A stretch of 64,000 bases of DNA from assembly GCF_022206305.1 (NCBI RefSeq), contig NZ_JAKOIW010000001.1, forward strand, positions 372,001 through 436,000, in the 5' to 3' direction. Positions 53,904 through 61,853 of this stretch are shown piece after piece; position 1 is the first letter of the stretch; every line of letters begins with the position of its first letter. The notes under the pieces are model-generated. The model searched no databases, was not told the DNA's origin, and saw nothing but the letters and a program-made list of their open reading frames with translations. This DNA comes from Gordonia sp. 'Campus' (GTDB taxonomy: Bacteria; Actinomycetota; Actinomycetes; Mycobacteriales; Mycobacteriaceae). The position numbers were made by a program, and so were the translations under genes.

Positions 53904-54829
53904 AGGGCATGACCGGATCCGGGACACACGATCACATCACCGACCGGACCGCCGTGTCCGACCCCGCCGACCCCGGCCCCGTCGAACTGCACGCACGCAA
54001 TGTGAGCTTCGACTGGGATGACGTTCCGCTGCACTGGATTCCCGGCCACCCCGTGGCGTCGAACTTCATCAGCGTGCTGAATCTCCTGCTCCCCGAGGGT
54101 GAGCGGTGGTTCGTGCAGACCTACAACGAGGCGTTGCCACTGGTCGCCGACGACGAACTCGCCGCCCGCATGCGGGGATTCATCGGGCAGGAGGCCATGC
54201 ACGCCGAGGCCCACGACCACGTGCTGTGGGAGTTCCTCGATCACCACGGCATCGACCCACGGCCCTACCAACTGCAGATGGAGTGGATCTTCCGCAAAGT
54301 GCTCGGCCCCCTGGACGGTGGAACCGAGGAGGCCCGGCACAAGCATCTCGTCGAACGCCTCTGGCTCATCGCGGCCCTCGAGCACTACACCGCGATCCTG
54401 GGCGACTTCGCGCTGAACAACACCTGGACCCGGCTCGGCGCCCATCCCACCATGGCCGACCTGTTCATGTGGCACGGCGCCGAGGAGGTCGAACATCGAG
54501 CGGTGGCCCACGACGTCGCGGCGTACTTCGGTGACGGATACCTCCGGCGGGGCCGTGCGATGTTCGCGGTACTGCCCATCCTGCTGTTCCTGATCCAGCG
54601 GGGCTACCGGTTCATCATGAGTCAGGACGAGTCGTTGTCCTACAACTACTTCCAGAAGACCTGGCACTACCACCGGGGCGTGCGGGCAGGCGTGTTGCCG
54701 AAGATGCGGACGATCATCTTCTCGACCTTCAGCTACTTCCGTCCCGGCTTCCGGCCGGAGGACATCGGGAGCACGGCACAAGCGGTCGCCTATCTCGCGA
54801 GTTCGCCGGCCGCCCGCAACGCGGCGTGA
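53900..54829 (+). CDS. PF10118-type protein with ferritin-like E-x2-H motifs
   Basis: About 309 residues (306 from ATG 53909). It belongs to the family labelled metal-dependent hydrolase. I see repeated carboxylate-histidine motifs of a ferritin-like di-iron site: GQEAMHAEAHDHVL, AALEHYTAILGDF and GAEEVEHRAVAHDV, and no hydrolase motif. One or two hydrophobic helices (FAVLPILLFLIQRGYRF) suggest membrane contact. GTG 53900 overlaps the ephD stop (GTGA), so translation is coupled; ATG 53909 is the alternative. The reductase gene follows 28 bases later. I suspect a di-iron oxygenase, which is inference. Confidence 0.8.
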   Translation: MKGMTGSGTHDHITDRTAVSDPADPGPVELHARNVSFDWDDVPLHWIPGHPVASNFISVLNLLLPEGERWFVQTYNEALPLVADDELAARMRGFIGQEAMHAEAHDHVLWEFLDHHGIDPRPYQLQMEWIFRKVLGPLDGGTEEARHKHLVERLWLIAALEHYTAILGDFALNNTWTRLGAHPTMADLFMWHGAEEVEHRAVAHDVAAYFGDGYLRRGRAMFAVLPILLFLIQRGYRFIMSQDESLSYNYFQKTWHYHRGVRAGVLPKMRTIIFSTFSYFRPGFRPEDIGSTAQAVAYLASSPAARNAA

Positions 54830-54857
54830 AGCTCTCGACCGGTGAAGAGGTGACGAC

Positions 54858-55982
54858 ATGAACCAACGAGCACACCCGCATTCGACGACCCTGACGGCGC
54901 CCCCGCCCCATCTGCACGGCCGGTGGCGTCACGACCCGGTGATCACCCTGGGCACGATGGTGTTCCGGGCCTGGTGGCCGGTCTGGCGCCCGTTGTCGCC
55001 GCTGCACCCCGGTCCGGCCAATGACGGGGTCACCCGGGTGCGGATCGTCGACCGCGAGGTCGTCGCACGGGACGAGAACGTCATCGCCCTCACCCTCGAG
55101 GCGGCCGCGGGCGGTGCCCTGCCCGAGTGGCGTGCCGGCGCACACGTTGACCTCCTGTTGCCGTCGGGCCGGATGCGCGAGTACTCCTTGTGTGGCGATG
55201 CCGCCGACCGGAAGCGCTATCGGATCGCCGTCCGGCGCATCCCCGACGGTGGCGGCGGATCGGTCGAGGTCCACGATGCCCTGTCGGTGGGCGATATTCT
55301 CCCGATCAAGGGGCCGCGCAATGCCTTTCCGCTCGCCATCCCCGGCCACGGGTCACCGGCACGCCGGCTACGATTCGTCGCCGCCGGGATCGGGATCACC
55401 CCGATCCTGCCGATGCTGGCGGCCGCCGAGCGGTTCGGCCTGGACTGGTCGATGATCTACACGGGCCGCAGCACCGACTCGATCCCGTTCCTCGACGAGG
55501 TGGCCCGCTTCGGCGACCGCATCACCATCCGTACCGACGACGTGCACGGACTGCCGACCATGGCCGAACTGGTCGGCCCCGTCGACGATCCGGCCGACCT
55601 GGCCGTGTACTCGTGCGGGCCGGTTCCGATGCTGGAAGGACTCCGCAGACACCTCGCCCACCGCCCGGACATCGAACTTCACTACGAGCGGTTCAGCCCG
55701 CCGCCGGTCGAGAACGGGACCGCGTTCACGGTCACGCTCGCGTCGACGGGACAGGAGATCCCGGTGGCGGCGGACGAGTCCGCCCTCGCCGCGATCCGAC
55801 GCGCACTCCCCTCGGTCCCCTACTCGTGTCGTCAGGGGTTCTGCGGCACGTGCAAGGTCAGGACGCTGTCGGGCGACGTCGATCACCGCGACAACATCCT
55901 GACCGAGCCCGAACGCGAGGCCGGGACCATGCTCACCTGCGTCTCACGGAGTGCCGGCGGGGACCTCGTCCTCGATCTCTGA
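54858..55982 (+). CDS. PDR/VanB-type flavin reductase with C-terminal 2Fe-2S domain
   Basis: A 374-residue electron-transfer protein. After an N-terminal extension of about 55 residues come a flavin domain (MREYSLCGD), an NAD domain (FVAAGIGITPILPM, YSCGPVPMLEGL), and a plant-type ferredoxin with CRQGFCGTCKV and MLTCVSRS as cluster ligands. It takes electrons from NAD(P)H and passes them on singly to an oxygenase. GAGG lies 7 bases before ATG 54858. It is last in the ephD operon and overlaps the convergent MFS gene by 39 bases. Confidence 0.92.
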   Translation: MNQRAHPHSTTLTAPPPHLHGRWRHDPVITLGTMVFRAWWPVWRPLSPLHPGPANDGVTRVRIVDREVVARDENVIALTLEAAAGGALPEWRAGAHVDLLLPSGRMREYSLCGDAADRKRYRIAVRRIPDGGGGSVEVHDALSVGDILPIKGPRNAFPLAIPGHGSPARRLRFVAAGIGITPILPMLAAAERFGLDWSMIYTGRSTDSIPFLDEVARFGDRITIRTDDVHGLPTMAELVGPVDDPADLAVYSCGPVPMLEGLRRHLAHRPDIELHYERFSPPPVENGTAFTVTLASTGQEIPVAADESALAAIRRALPSVPYSCRQGFCGTCKVRTLSGDVDHRDNILTEPEREAGTMLTCVSRSAGGDLVLDL

Positions 55983-57527
55983 GGTCTGCACGCCTCCAGC
56001 AGGGGCTGAATCCACCTCAGACGCCTTACCGCGCAACAGGAACGCGGCTGCAACACCGGCGGCGGCAGTGATCGCCACGGCCGCCCAGACCGCGTCGTGC
56101 AGTCCGTTCATGAACACCTCCTGCACCGCGGTGCGTACCGCGTCACCGATGGCGCCCGGCAACTGCTTCGCCACCTCGCCGCCGGCCATGACGGATTGCT
56201 TCGCAGCGTCGACCGCCTCGGTCGGTAACCCGCTGCCCGACAACCGATCGCCGATGCCCGCGACGTAGGTCGACGTGAGGATGGACCCCAGGACCGCGAC
56301 CCCGAGCGTCCCGCCCATTTCGCGGGTCGTGTCGTTGACAGCGCTGCCCGCACCGGCCTGCTCGGGACGCAGCGCGTCCATGATCAGTTGGGTGCAGGGC
56401 CCGGAGATGAACGCCAACCCGGCCGCCATCAGCGCCATCGACCAGACGATGAGTTCCCAGTAACCCGAAGCGCGCGAGGAGATCTCGACGAGTGCGAATC
56501 CTCCGGACATGAGGAACGCGCCGGCCACGGCGACGACGCGCGGTCCGAAGCGGTGCGACAGGGCCATGGCGACCGGCGACAGCGCGGCCATCACCAGCGC
56601 GAACGGGAGCGTGCGCACCCCCGCCGCGAGCGGACCGTAACCCTTCACCGCCTGGAAGAACTGGGTGATCAGGAAGATGAAGCCGAAGAGGGCGAAGAAG
56701 GCGACGCTGATCATCCCCGCCGCGGTGGCGAAGCGGCGGTTGGCGAACAGCCGCACATCGAGGATGGGGTGCGGCCGACGCAATTGCGTGACCACGAACG
56801 CCGTCAGGACAACAAGCGCCGCAACGATTCCGACGACCGTACGCGCTTGCCCCCAGCCGACATGCGGCGCCTCGATGACGCTGTAGGTGAGCAACCCGAG
56901 ACCGGCAACGGACAAGAACACGCCCGGCACGTCGAAGCGCGGCACCGACACCGGCCGCGTGTCCGGGACGACCGCAACGATCAGCGTCACTGCCAGCACG
57001 CCGAACGGGACGTTCACCCAGAACACCGATGTCCAGGAGAAGTGTTCGAGCAGCCAACCGCCGAGCACCGGGCCGATGGCCACTGCCACGCCGGACACGG
57101 CCGCCCAGATCCCGACCGCCGTCGCCCGTTCCCTGGCGTCGACGAAGATCGTGGTGATGATCGCGAGCGTCGCCGGGAAGACCAGTGCCGCAAACGCTCC
57201 CAAGCCGGCGCGACCCGCGATGAGCTGGCCGATGCTCTGCGACGACGCCGCCAGCACCGATACCAGCATGAAACCGACGATGCCGGTGAGGAGCATGCGG
57301 CGATGCCCGAAGCGGTCGCCGAGATAGCCGCCGGTCAACAGCAGGCCGGCGAAGACGAGGGTGAAGGCGTCGACGATCCATTGCAGACCCGACATTCCGG
57401 CGTCGAGGTCACGAGCGAGGGTCGGGAGCGCCACGTTGACGATCGTGTTGTCGATCATGACCATCAACTCGGCAAAACAGAGGGCGCCGAGCGCCCACCA
57501 CCGAGTGCGTGTGCTGAGGGAGTTCAT
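55944..57527 (-). CDS. MFS drug-efflux transporter, DHA2 (EmrB/QacA) type
   Basis: A 527-residue polytopic protein. MIDNTIVNVALPTLARDLD and GLQWIVDAFTLVFAGLLLTGG open the family; GDRFGHRRML is the loop 2-3 motif. About 14 helices are expected. A cytosolic or outer loop near residues 430-470 is longer than usual (GLPTEAVDAAKQSVMAGGEV). GGACAC lies 4 bases before ATG 57527. It is divergent from a TetR gene with three operator boxes between, so it is probably an inducible efflux pump. Confidence 0.93.
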   Translation of the reverse strand: MNSLSTRTRWWALGALCFAELMVMIDNTIVNVALPTLARDLDAGMSGLQWIVDAFTLVFAGLLLTGGYLGDRFGHRRMLLTGIVGFMLVSVLAASSQSIGQLIAGRAGLGAFAALVFPATLAIITTIFVDARERATAVGIWAAVSGVAVAIGPVLGGWLLEHFSWTSVFWVNVPFGVLAVTLIVAVVPDTRPVSVPRFDVPGVFLSVAGLGLLTYSVIEAPHVGWGQARTVVGIVAALVVLTAFVVTQLRRPHPILDVRLFANRRFATAAGMISVAFFALFGFIFLITQFFQAVKGYGPLAAGVRTLPFALVMAALSPVAMALSHRFGPRVVAVAGAFLMSGGFALVEISSRASGYWELIVWSMALMAAGLAFISGPCTQLIMDALRPEQAGAGSAVNDTTREMGGTLGVAVLGSILTSTYVAGIGDRLSGSGLPTEAVDAAKQSVMAGGEVAKQLPGAIGDAVRTAVQEVFMNGLHDAVWAAVAITAAAGVAAAFLLRGKASEVDSAPAGGVQTSEIEDEVPAGTP

Positions 57528-57591
57528 GACGGTGTCCTTGTCGCGTGAAGGGTGTCTCGTCGGGTGAGGTACGGCGCCAGTTGATGACGTC

Positions 57592-57655
57592 TAGAACATC
57601 GTTCCACTGTTGTAGAACAGTGTTCTACCCAAGAAGAACACTGTTCCAGTAGGTT
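57592..57655. promoter_or_regulatory. Triple TetR operator and TetR promoter
   Basis: Three GAAC-N3-GTTC boxes are centred at 57599, 57620 and 57641, exactly 21 bp apart. The middle one is a perfect 17-bp palindrome, GTAGAACAGTGTTCTAC (57612-57628). TAGGTT (57650-57655) lies 6 bases before the TetR ATG, so a repressor on the third box would cover its -35 region. Confidence 0.82.
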
Positions 57656-57661
57656 GTCAAC

Positions 57662-58252
57662 ATGTCCCCAGCGAAGCAGCGCACCCGCACCTCCGCCGCC
57701 GACATCCGTTCGGCCCTGCTCTCCGCGGGACGCGCGATCCTGGAGCGTGACGGCGAGAGCGGTCTGACGGTGCGAGCGGTCGCTGCCGAGGCGAAGGTCG
57801 CACCGATGGGCGTCTACAACCACTTCGACGGCCGGGACGGGCTGCTCGACGCCCTGGTCACCGACGGTTTTGCCGAGTTCGGGCGGGCCGTGGCAGCCGT
57901 CGATGACGACCCCGTCACCCGCTTGCGCAGTTCGGGCCGTGCCTACCGCGCGTTCGCCATGTCCAACCCGGTGATCTATCGGCTGATGTTCTCCGCGCAG
58001 TGCGTCCCGGACTCCGAGGTCGCCTCGCACGCGTTCATGGTGCTCGTCGACGTCATCCGGTACGGCCAGGTCGCCGGGGTCATCATGTCGGGCGACCCCG
58101 CCGATCTGGCGATGCAGGCGTGGTCGGCCGTACACGGTGCCGTCAGTCTCGAACTTGCGCGCACACATCCGCCCGACATCGACGCATCGTCGAGCTACGA
58201 GAAGGTCCTGGACTTCGTCGCGCGCGGACTCGCCCCGCAGCCGAGGGACTGA
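57662..58252 (+). CDS. TetR-family repressor of the efflux pump
   Basis: A 196-residue protein with helix-turn-helix ADIRSALLSAGRAILERDGESGLTVRAVAAEAKVAPMGVYNHFDGRDGLLDAL (residues about 12-60) and a C-terminal WHG-like or TetR_C domain (FAMSNPVIYRLMFSA). ATG 57662 follows TAGGTT by 6 bases, so the mRNA is leaderless. The three operator boxes in the 134-base gap to the MFS gene suggest control of both genes. Its stop abuts the stop of the convergent gene with no gap. Confidence 0.9.
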   Translation: MSPAKQRTRTSAADIRSALLSAGRAILERDGESGLTVRAVAAEAKVAPMGVYNHFDGRDGLLDALVTDGFAEFGRAVAAVDDDPVTRLRSSGRAYRAFAMSNPVIYRLMFSAQCVPDSEVASHAFMVLVDVIRYGQVAGVIMSGDPADLAMQAWSAVHGAVSLELARTHPPDIDASSSYEKVLDFVARGLAPQPRD

Positions 58253-59584
58253 CTACGGCAGGACGATCGGCGGCAGACCGGGAATCGGGTTGGGGATGGT
58301 GATGCCACCGCGCGGCGGACGCGGTGCCCGCGGCCGAGGCCGAGGTGCCGGTTCCTCCTCCTCCGTCGTCGTCTCCGGCGGTGGGGGCGGCGTGTACCTG
58401 CGCGCGGGTTGTCGCGCTTCCGCGAGGATGGCCGGGTCGGCGTATTCGATGCTGGGCGGCGTGGCGGTGGTCTTCGCCGGCGGGGCGGACACGGTGGCGG
58501 GATCGTTGTCGTAGGCGACGGCGAGCGCAGCCGCGACCCCGACGACGGACACCGCACACACCAACGCCACGGCGGCCAGTACCCGCGTGCTCGCGCGTCG
58601 AGCGCTCCGGCGCGGCACAGGGTTGGCAGCCGGAGACTCCGGCGCATCGATCACTTCCGAAGTCCACTGTGGGACATATCCGTTCATGACAACGGGATCG
58701 GACCGGCGCTCGACTTCGGGACTGTGCTCGACGAGGGGCTTGTGTTCGACGCGGGGCTTGTGTTCGACGAGGGGCTTGTGTTCGACGAGGGGATGAGACG
58801 GGGCACCGCCGTCGAAAGCGGGTGTCGGGTGGGTCGGCTCGCCCGCGAACCGCGGTTCGGGAGGGGCTGCGCCCAGCGAGCGGCGCGGGTCGGGAGACGG
58901 GGTCGTTGCGGCGGACGGCGTCGGTGGAGCCGGCGGGATCGGCGCCGCGGGAGCAACGGTTGCTGCCGGGGGCAGCGAGTCGTCGACGAGCTCCTCGATG
59001 TCGATGACGGGGACGGGGACCGCACGCGCGATGGCATCTCGGAGACCGGGCCATGCGCCGACGCGGCCGGATATCACCACCGCGGGGGCGCCCACGCCGT
59101 CCACCGCCGCACGGGCCAGGTCCTCGGCGCGGGCGGTGAGGGGCTCACCGGCCTCGGCCACGTCTCGTCGGGCCATCCGGAACAACCGGATGTGGTCGCG
59201 GCCCATCAGAAAGGTGCCGTCGGAGTCCCGCAGCCGGTCGCGCCCCCGGTTCACCAGATCGAGGACCTCGTCGTGCCACGCCGATGACGTCGGTGGTGCG
59301 ACACGACCCACCCGCACAAGATGATCGGCGATGGCTCGGTCGAGCGCGGCGAGCGTGAGCGCGGAGTCCGTGTAGGGGTCGGTGACGATCCCGTGCGCGG
59401 GGTCGAAACGGCCGACGGACACTCCGGCATCAGGGTCGAGGTCGAGCAGCACCAACTCGGAGTCGGCCGGGATTCCGCGGTCGCGCAGGGTGGTCCTTAC
59501 GGTGTCGACGACGGCAGCGTCGACCCTCACCTCTGCATTCGTCGAGGTCGGTCCCACAGCCGAATCGGCCACCGTGTCGGTCAT
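58253..59584 (-). CDS. Membrane protein with actin-fold-like domain, VEHKPL repeats and Pro-rich outer tail
   Basis: About 443 residues, function unknown. Residues 15-200 carry LVLLDLDPDAGVSVGRFD and APAVVISGRVGAWPGLRDAIAR, resembling phosphate-2 and adenosine motifs of the Hsp70/actin fold; phosphate-1 is not evident. An Ala/Pro-rich linker, five VEHKP-type hexapeptide repeats (58712-58795), an Arg-rich patch and one transmembrane helix (VLAAVALVCAVSVVGVAAAL) follow. The tail outside is Pro/Arg-rich (PPRGGITIPNPIPGLPP). ATG 59584 is chosen with AGGAAA upstream; ATG 59623 is an alternative. The plan matches the protein at 8507-9580. Confidence 0.72.
   Translation of the reverse strand: MTDTVADSAVGPTSTNAEVRVDAAVVDTVRTTLRDRGIPADSELVLLDLDPDAGVSVGRFDPAHGIVTDPYTDSALTLAALDRAIADHLVRVGRVAPPTSSAWHDEVLDLVNRGRDRLRDSDGTFLMGRDHIRLFRMARRDVAEAGEPLTARAEDLARAAVDGVGAPAVVISGRVGAWPGLRDAIARAVPVPVIDIEELVDDSLPPAATVAPAAPIPPAPPTPSAATTPSPDPRRSLGAAPPEPRFAGEPTHPTPAFDGGAPSHPLVEHKPLVEHKPRVEHKPLVEHSPEVERRSDPVVMNGYVPQWTSEVIDAPESPAANPVPRRSARRASTRVLAAVALVCAVSVVGVAAALAVAYDNDPATVSAPPAKTTATPPSIEYADPAILAEARQPARRYTPPPPPETTTEEEEPAPRPRPRAPRPPRGGITIPNPIPGLPPIVLP
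58712..58795. repeat. 18-bp in-frame tandem repeat
   Basis: Copies of an 18-bp unit (GACGAGGGGCTTGTGTTC) at 58730-58747, 58748-58765 and 58766-58783, flanked by degenerate copies, encode VEHKPL/R hexapeptides on the minus strand. Such repeats change copy number by slippage without breaking the frame. Confidence 0.85.
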
Positions 59585-59680
59585 CTGATTGGTTTCCTGC
59601 ACCTCGCGTGCACCTCGCCCCATGCCCCCGCCGGCGAGAAAGTGCGCTCTGAACAGTCGCGAAACTCAACCTAGCACGGC

Positions 59681-61174
59681 TCAGCGGCCCGCCGCCCGCG
59701 CTTCGACTCCGTTCACCTGCCCGGACGGAACCTGCTCGCGTGCAACCTGGCCTGCCGGGAGCTGCTGCGGCGACACCTGGGTGGGTGACGCCTGTTTTGC
59801 TGCGGGGGCTGCTGACCGCCGGGTCGGGACGGGACCCCCGAGTGCGCGGTACACCCAGCCGGCGTCGCGCCACATCTGCGGGTCGAGGCAGCGTCGGCCG
59901 TCGACGATGTTCTTGGCGCGCACGATCCCGTCGAGCTCGTCGGGGGTCATGTGCACGAACTCGGCCCATTCGGTCGCGATGAGCACGACGTCGGCGCGGT
60001 CGCACGCCTCGCGGGCGGTGGCCGCGTAGTTGAGGCTCGGCTGGACGCGCCGGGAGTTGTCCATCGCCTTGGGGTCGAAGACGGTGACCGAGGCCCCTTC
60101 CAGGGCCAGTCGGCTCGCGACGGTGAGCGCGGGCGAGTCCCGGACGTCGTCGCTCTCGGGTTTGAACGCGGCGCCCAGCACGGCGATGTTGCGGCCGAGG
60201 ACCTCGCCGCCCAGCGCCTCGTAGACCAGTTCGACGGCAGCGCCCCGGCGTCGCATGTTGATCGCATCGACTTCGCGGAGGAACCCGACGGCGCGCGGTG
60301 CACCCATGTCGTCGGCGCGGGCGGTGAGGGCGCGGATGTCCTTGGGCAGGCATCCCCCGCCGAAACCGAGCCCGGCGTTGAGGAATCGGCGGCCGATACG
60401 CGGGTCGTATCCGATGGCGTCGGCCAGGGTGTTGATGTCGGCGCCGGCGATCTCGGCGAGCTCACTGATCGCGTTGATGAAGGAGATCTTGGTGGCGAGG
60501 AACGCGTTTGCCGAGACCTTGACGAGTTCCGCGGTTGCCCAGTCTGTTTCGATGAGTGGCACGCCGGTCTCGAGGATCTCGCGGTAGATCTCCCGGATCA
60601 CCTCGCTCGCCGACGACGTGGCCTCGGGATCATGGTCGGGGTCGTCGAGCGACCCGGTGCCCAGCACCAGACGGTCCGGTTCGAGGGTGTCCTCGACGGC
60701 GAACCCTTCGCGGAGGAACTCGGGGCTCCACGACAGCTCGACCTCGGCGCCGGACTGGGTCATGACCGAGATTCGTTGGGACAGTTCGGCACACGTGCCG
60801 ACCGGGACGGTGGACTTGCCGATGATCAGATGCTTGCCGCGCAGTGTCGGGACGAGTGAGTCGACGGCGGCGTACACATGGGACAGGTCGGCACGATGGC
60901 CCCGCGGCTCCTGCGGGGTGCCGACGCCGAGGAAGTGGACCGAGGCGTGGTCGGCGGCGGCGAGCGGGTCGGTGGTGAAGCGGAGCCGGCCGGCGTCGAT
61001 GTTGCGGCGGAGGATGTCGGCGAGCCCGGGTTCGAAGAACGGGACCTCGCCCGCCTGGAGCCGTTCGATCTTTTGCGCGTCGACGTCGATGCCGACGACA
61101 TCGTGTCCGAGCTCGGCCATGCAGGCCGCATGAGTGGCACCGAGGTAGCCGCATCCGATCACCGTGAGCTTCAT
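59681..61174 (-). CDS. udgA: UDP-glucose 6-dehydrogenase
   Basis: A 497-residue enzyme. MKLTVIGCGYLGATHAACMAELGHDV binds NAD; STVPVGTC, SWSPEFLREGFA and the active-site Cys in GFGGGCLPKDIRAL are diagnostic, and AAFKPESDDVRDSPAL belongs to the UDP-binding domain. It oxidises UDP-glucose to UDP-glucuronate for cell-envelope polysaccharides. The C-terminal 45 residues are an unusual Gln/Pro/Ala-rich tail with GQV repeats. I start at ATG 61174, where the Rossmann motif begins. The neighbour is dcd, as in M. tuberculosis (Rv0322, Rv0321). Confidence 0.95.
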   Translation of the reverse strand: MKLTVIGCGYLGATHAACMAELGHDVVGIDVDAQKIERLQAGEVPFFEPGLADILRRNIDAGRLRFTTDPLAAADHASVHFLGVGTPQEPRGHRADLSHVYAAVDSLVPTLRGKHLIIGKSTVPVGTCAELSQRISVMTQSGAEVELSWSPEFLREGFAVEDTLEPDRLVLGTGSLDDPDHDPEATSSASEVIREIYREILETGVPLIETDWATAELVKVSANAFLATKISFINAISELAEIAGADINTLADAIGYDPRIGRRFLNAGLGFGGGCLPKDIRALTARADDMGAPRAVGFLREVDAINMRRRGAAVELVYEALGGEVLGRNIAVLGAAFKPESDDVRDSPALTVASRLALEGASVTVFDPKAMDNSRRVQPSLNYAATAREACDRADVVLIATEWAEFVHMTPDELDGIVRAKNIVDGRRCLDPQMWRDAGWVYRALGGPVPTRRSAAPAAKQASPTQVSPQQLPAGQVAREQVPSGQVNGVEARAAGR

Positions 61175-61262
61175 GAAGGCAACGGTTACCCACGGGGTGC
61201 GGCCGGTAACCATCTCCGCCGTGGCGTGTGGTGATCGTCTGGGTGAACTTCCGGCGGCGGGG

Positions 61263-61832
61263 TCAGTCCTTCTGGAAGTTCAGGTATGCCTTCGACGGCG
61301 TCGGGCCGCGTTGGCCCTGGTACTTCGAGCCCACCGACGCACTCCCGTACGGCTCCTCGGCCGGACTGCTGAGTCGGATGAGGCAGAGTTGTCCGATCTT
61401 CATCCCCGGCCAGAGCGTGATCGGCAGGTTCGCCACGTTGGACAGCTCGAGGGTGATGTGGCCGGAGAAGCCGGGGTCGATGAAACCCGCCGTCGAATGG
61501 GTGAGGAGGCCGAGGCGACCGAGCGACGACTTGCCCTCGAGCCGGCCGGCGAGGTCGTCGGGCAGCGAGCACACCTCGAGGGTGGAGCCCAGCACGAACT
61601 CCCCCGGGTGCAGCACGAAGGGCTCACCGTCGGCCGGTTCGACCAGGGAGGTGAGTTCGTCTTGCCGCTGCGCGGGGTCGATGTGGGTGTACCGGGTGTT
61701 GTTGAAGACCCGGAACAGGCCGTCGAGCCGGACGTCGACACTGGAGGGCTGGACGAGGGCGGGATCGAACGGATCGATGGCGAGGCGCCCGTCAGCGATC
61801 TCGGCACGGATGTCGCGGTCGGAGAGCAGCAC
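61263..61832 (-). CDS. dcd: dCTP deaminase (probably also dUTPase)
   Basis: A 189-residue trimeric enzyme. [47 protein letters not shown] and [19 protein letters not shown] (with the catalytic Glu) are all conserved. It deaminates dCTP, and the M. tuberculosis homologue Rv0321 also hydrolyses dUTP to dUMP, feeding thymidylate synthesis. TAACCT (61845-61840 on the minus strand) lies 7 bases before GTG 61832, fitting a leaderless mRNA. It precedes udgA on the same strand with an 88-base gap. Confidence 0.96.
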   Translation of the reverse strand: MLLSDRDIRAEIADGRLAIDPFDPALVQPSSVDVRLDGLFRVFNNTRYTHIDPAQRQDELTSLVEPADGEPFVLHPGEFVLGSTLEVCSLPDDLAGRLEGKSSLGRLGLLTHSTAGFIDPGFSGHITLELSNVANLPITLWPGMKIGQLCLIRLSSPAEEPYGSASVGSKYQGQRGPTPSKAYLNFQKD

Positions 61833-61853
61833 GGTGTCGAGGTTATCGAATGG

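Noticed and set aside
58712-58795. CRISPR or regulatory repeat array
   Set aside because: The units are contiguous and in frame inside a coding sequence, so they are a protein repeat.
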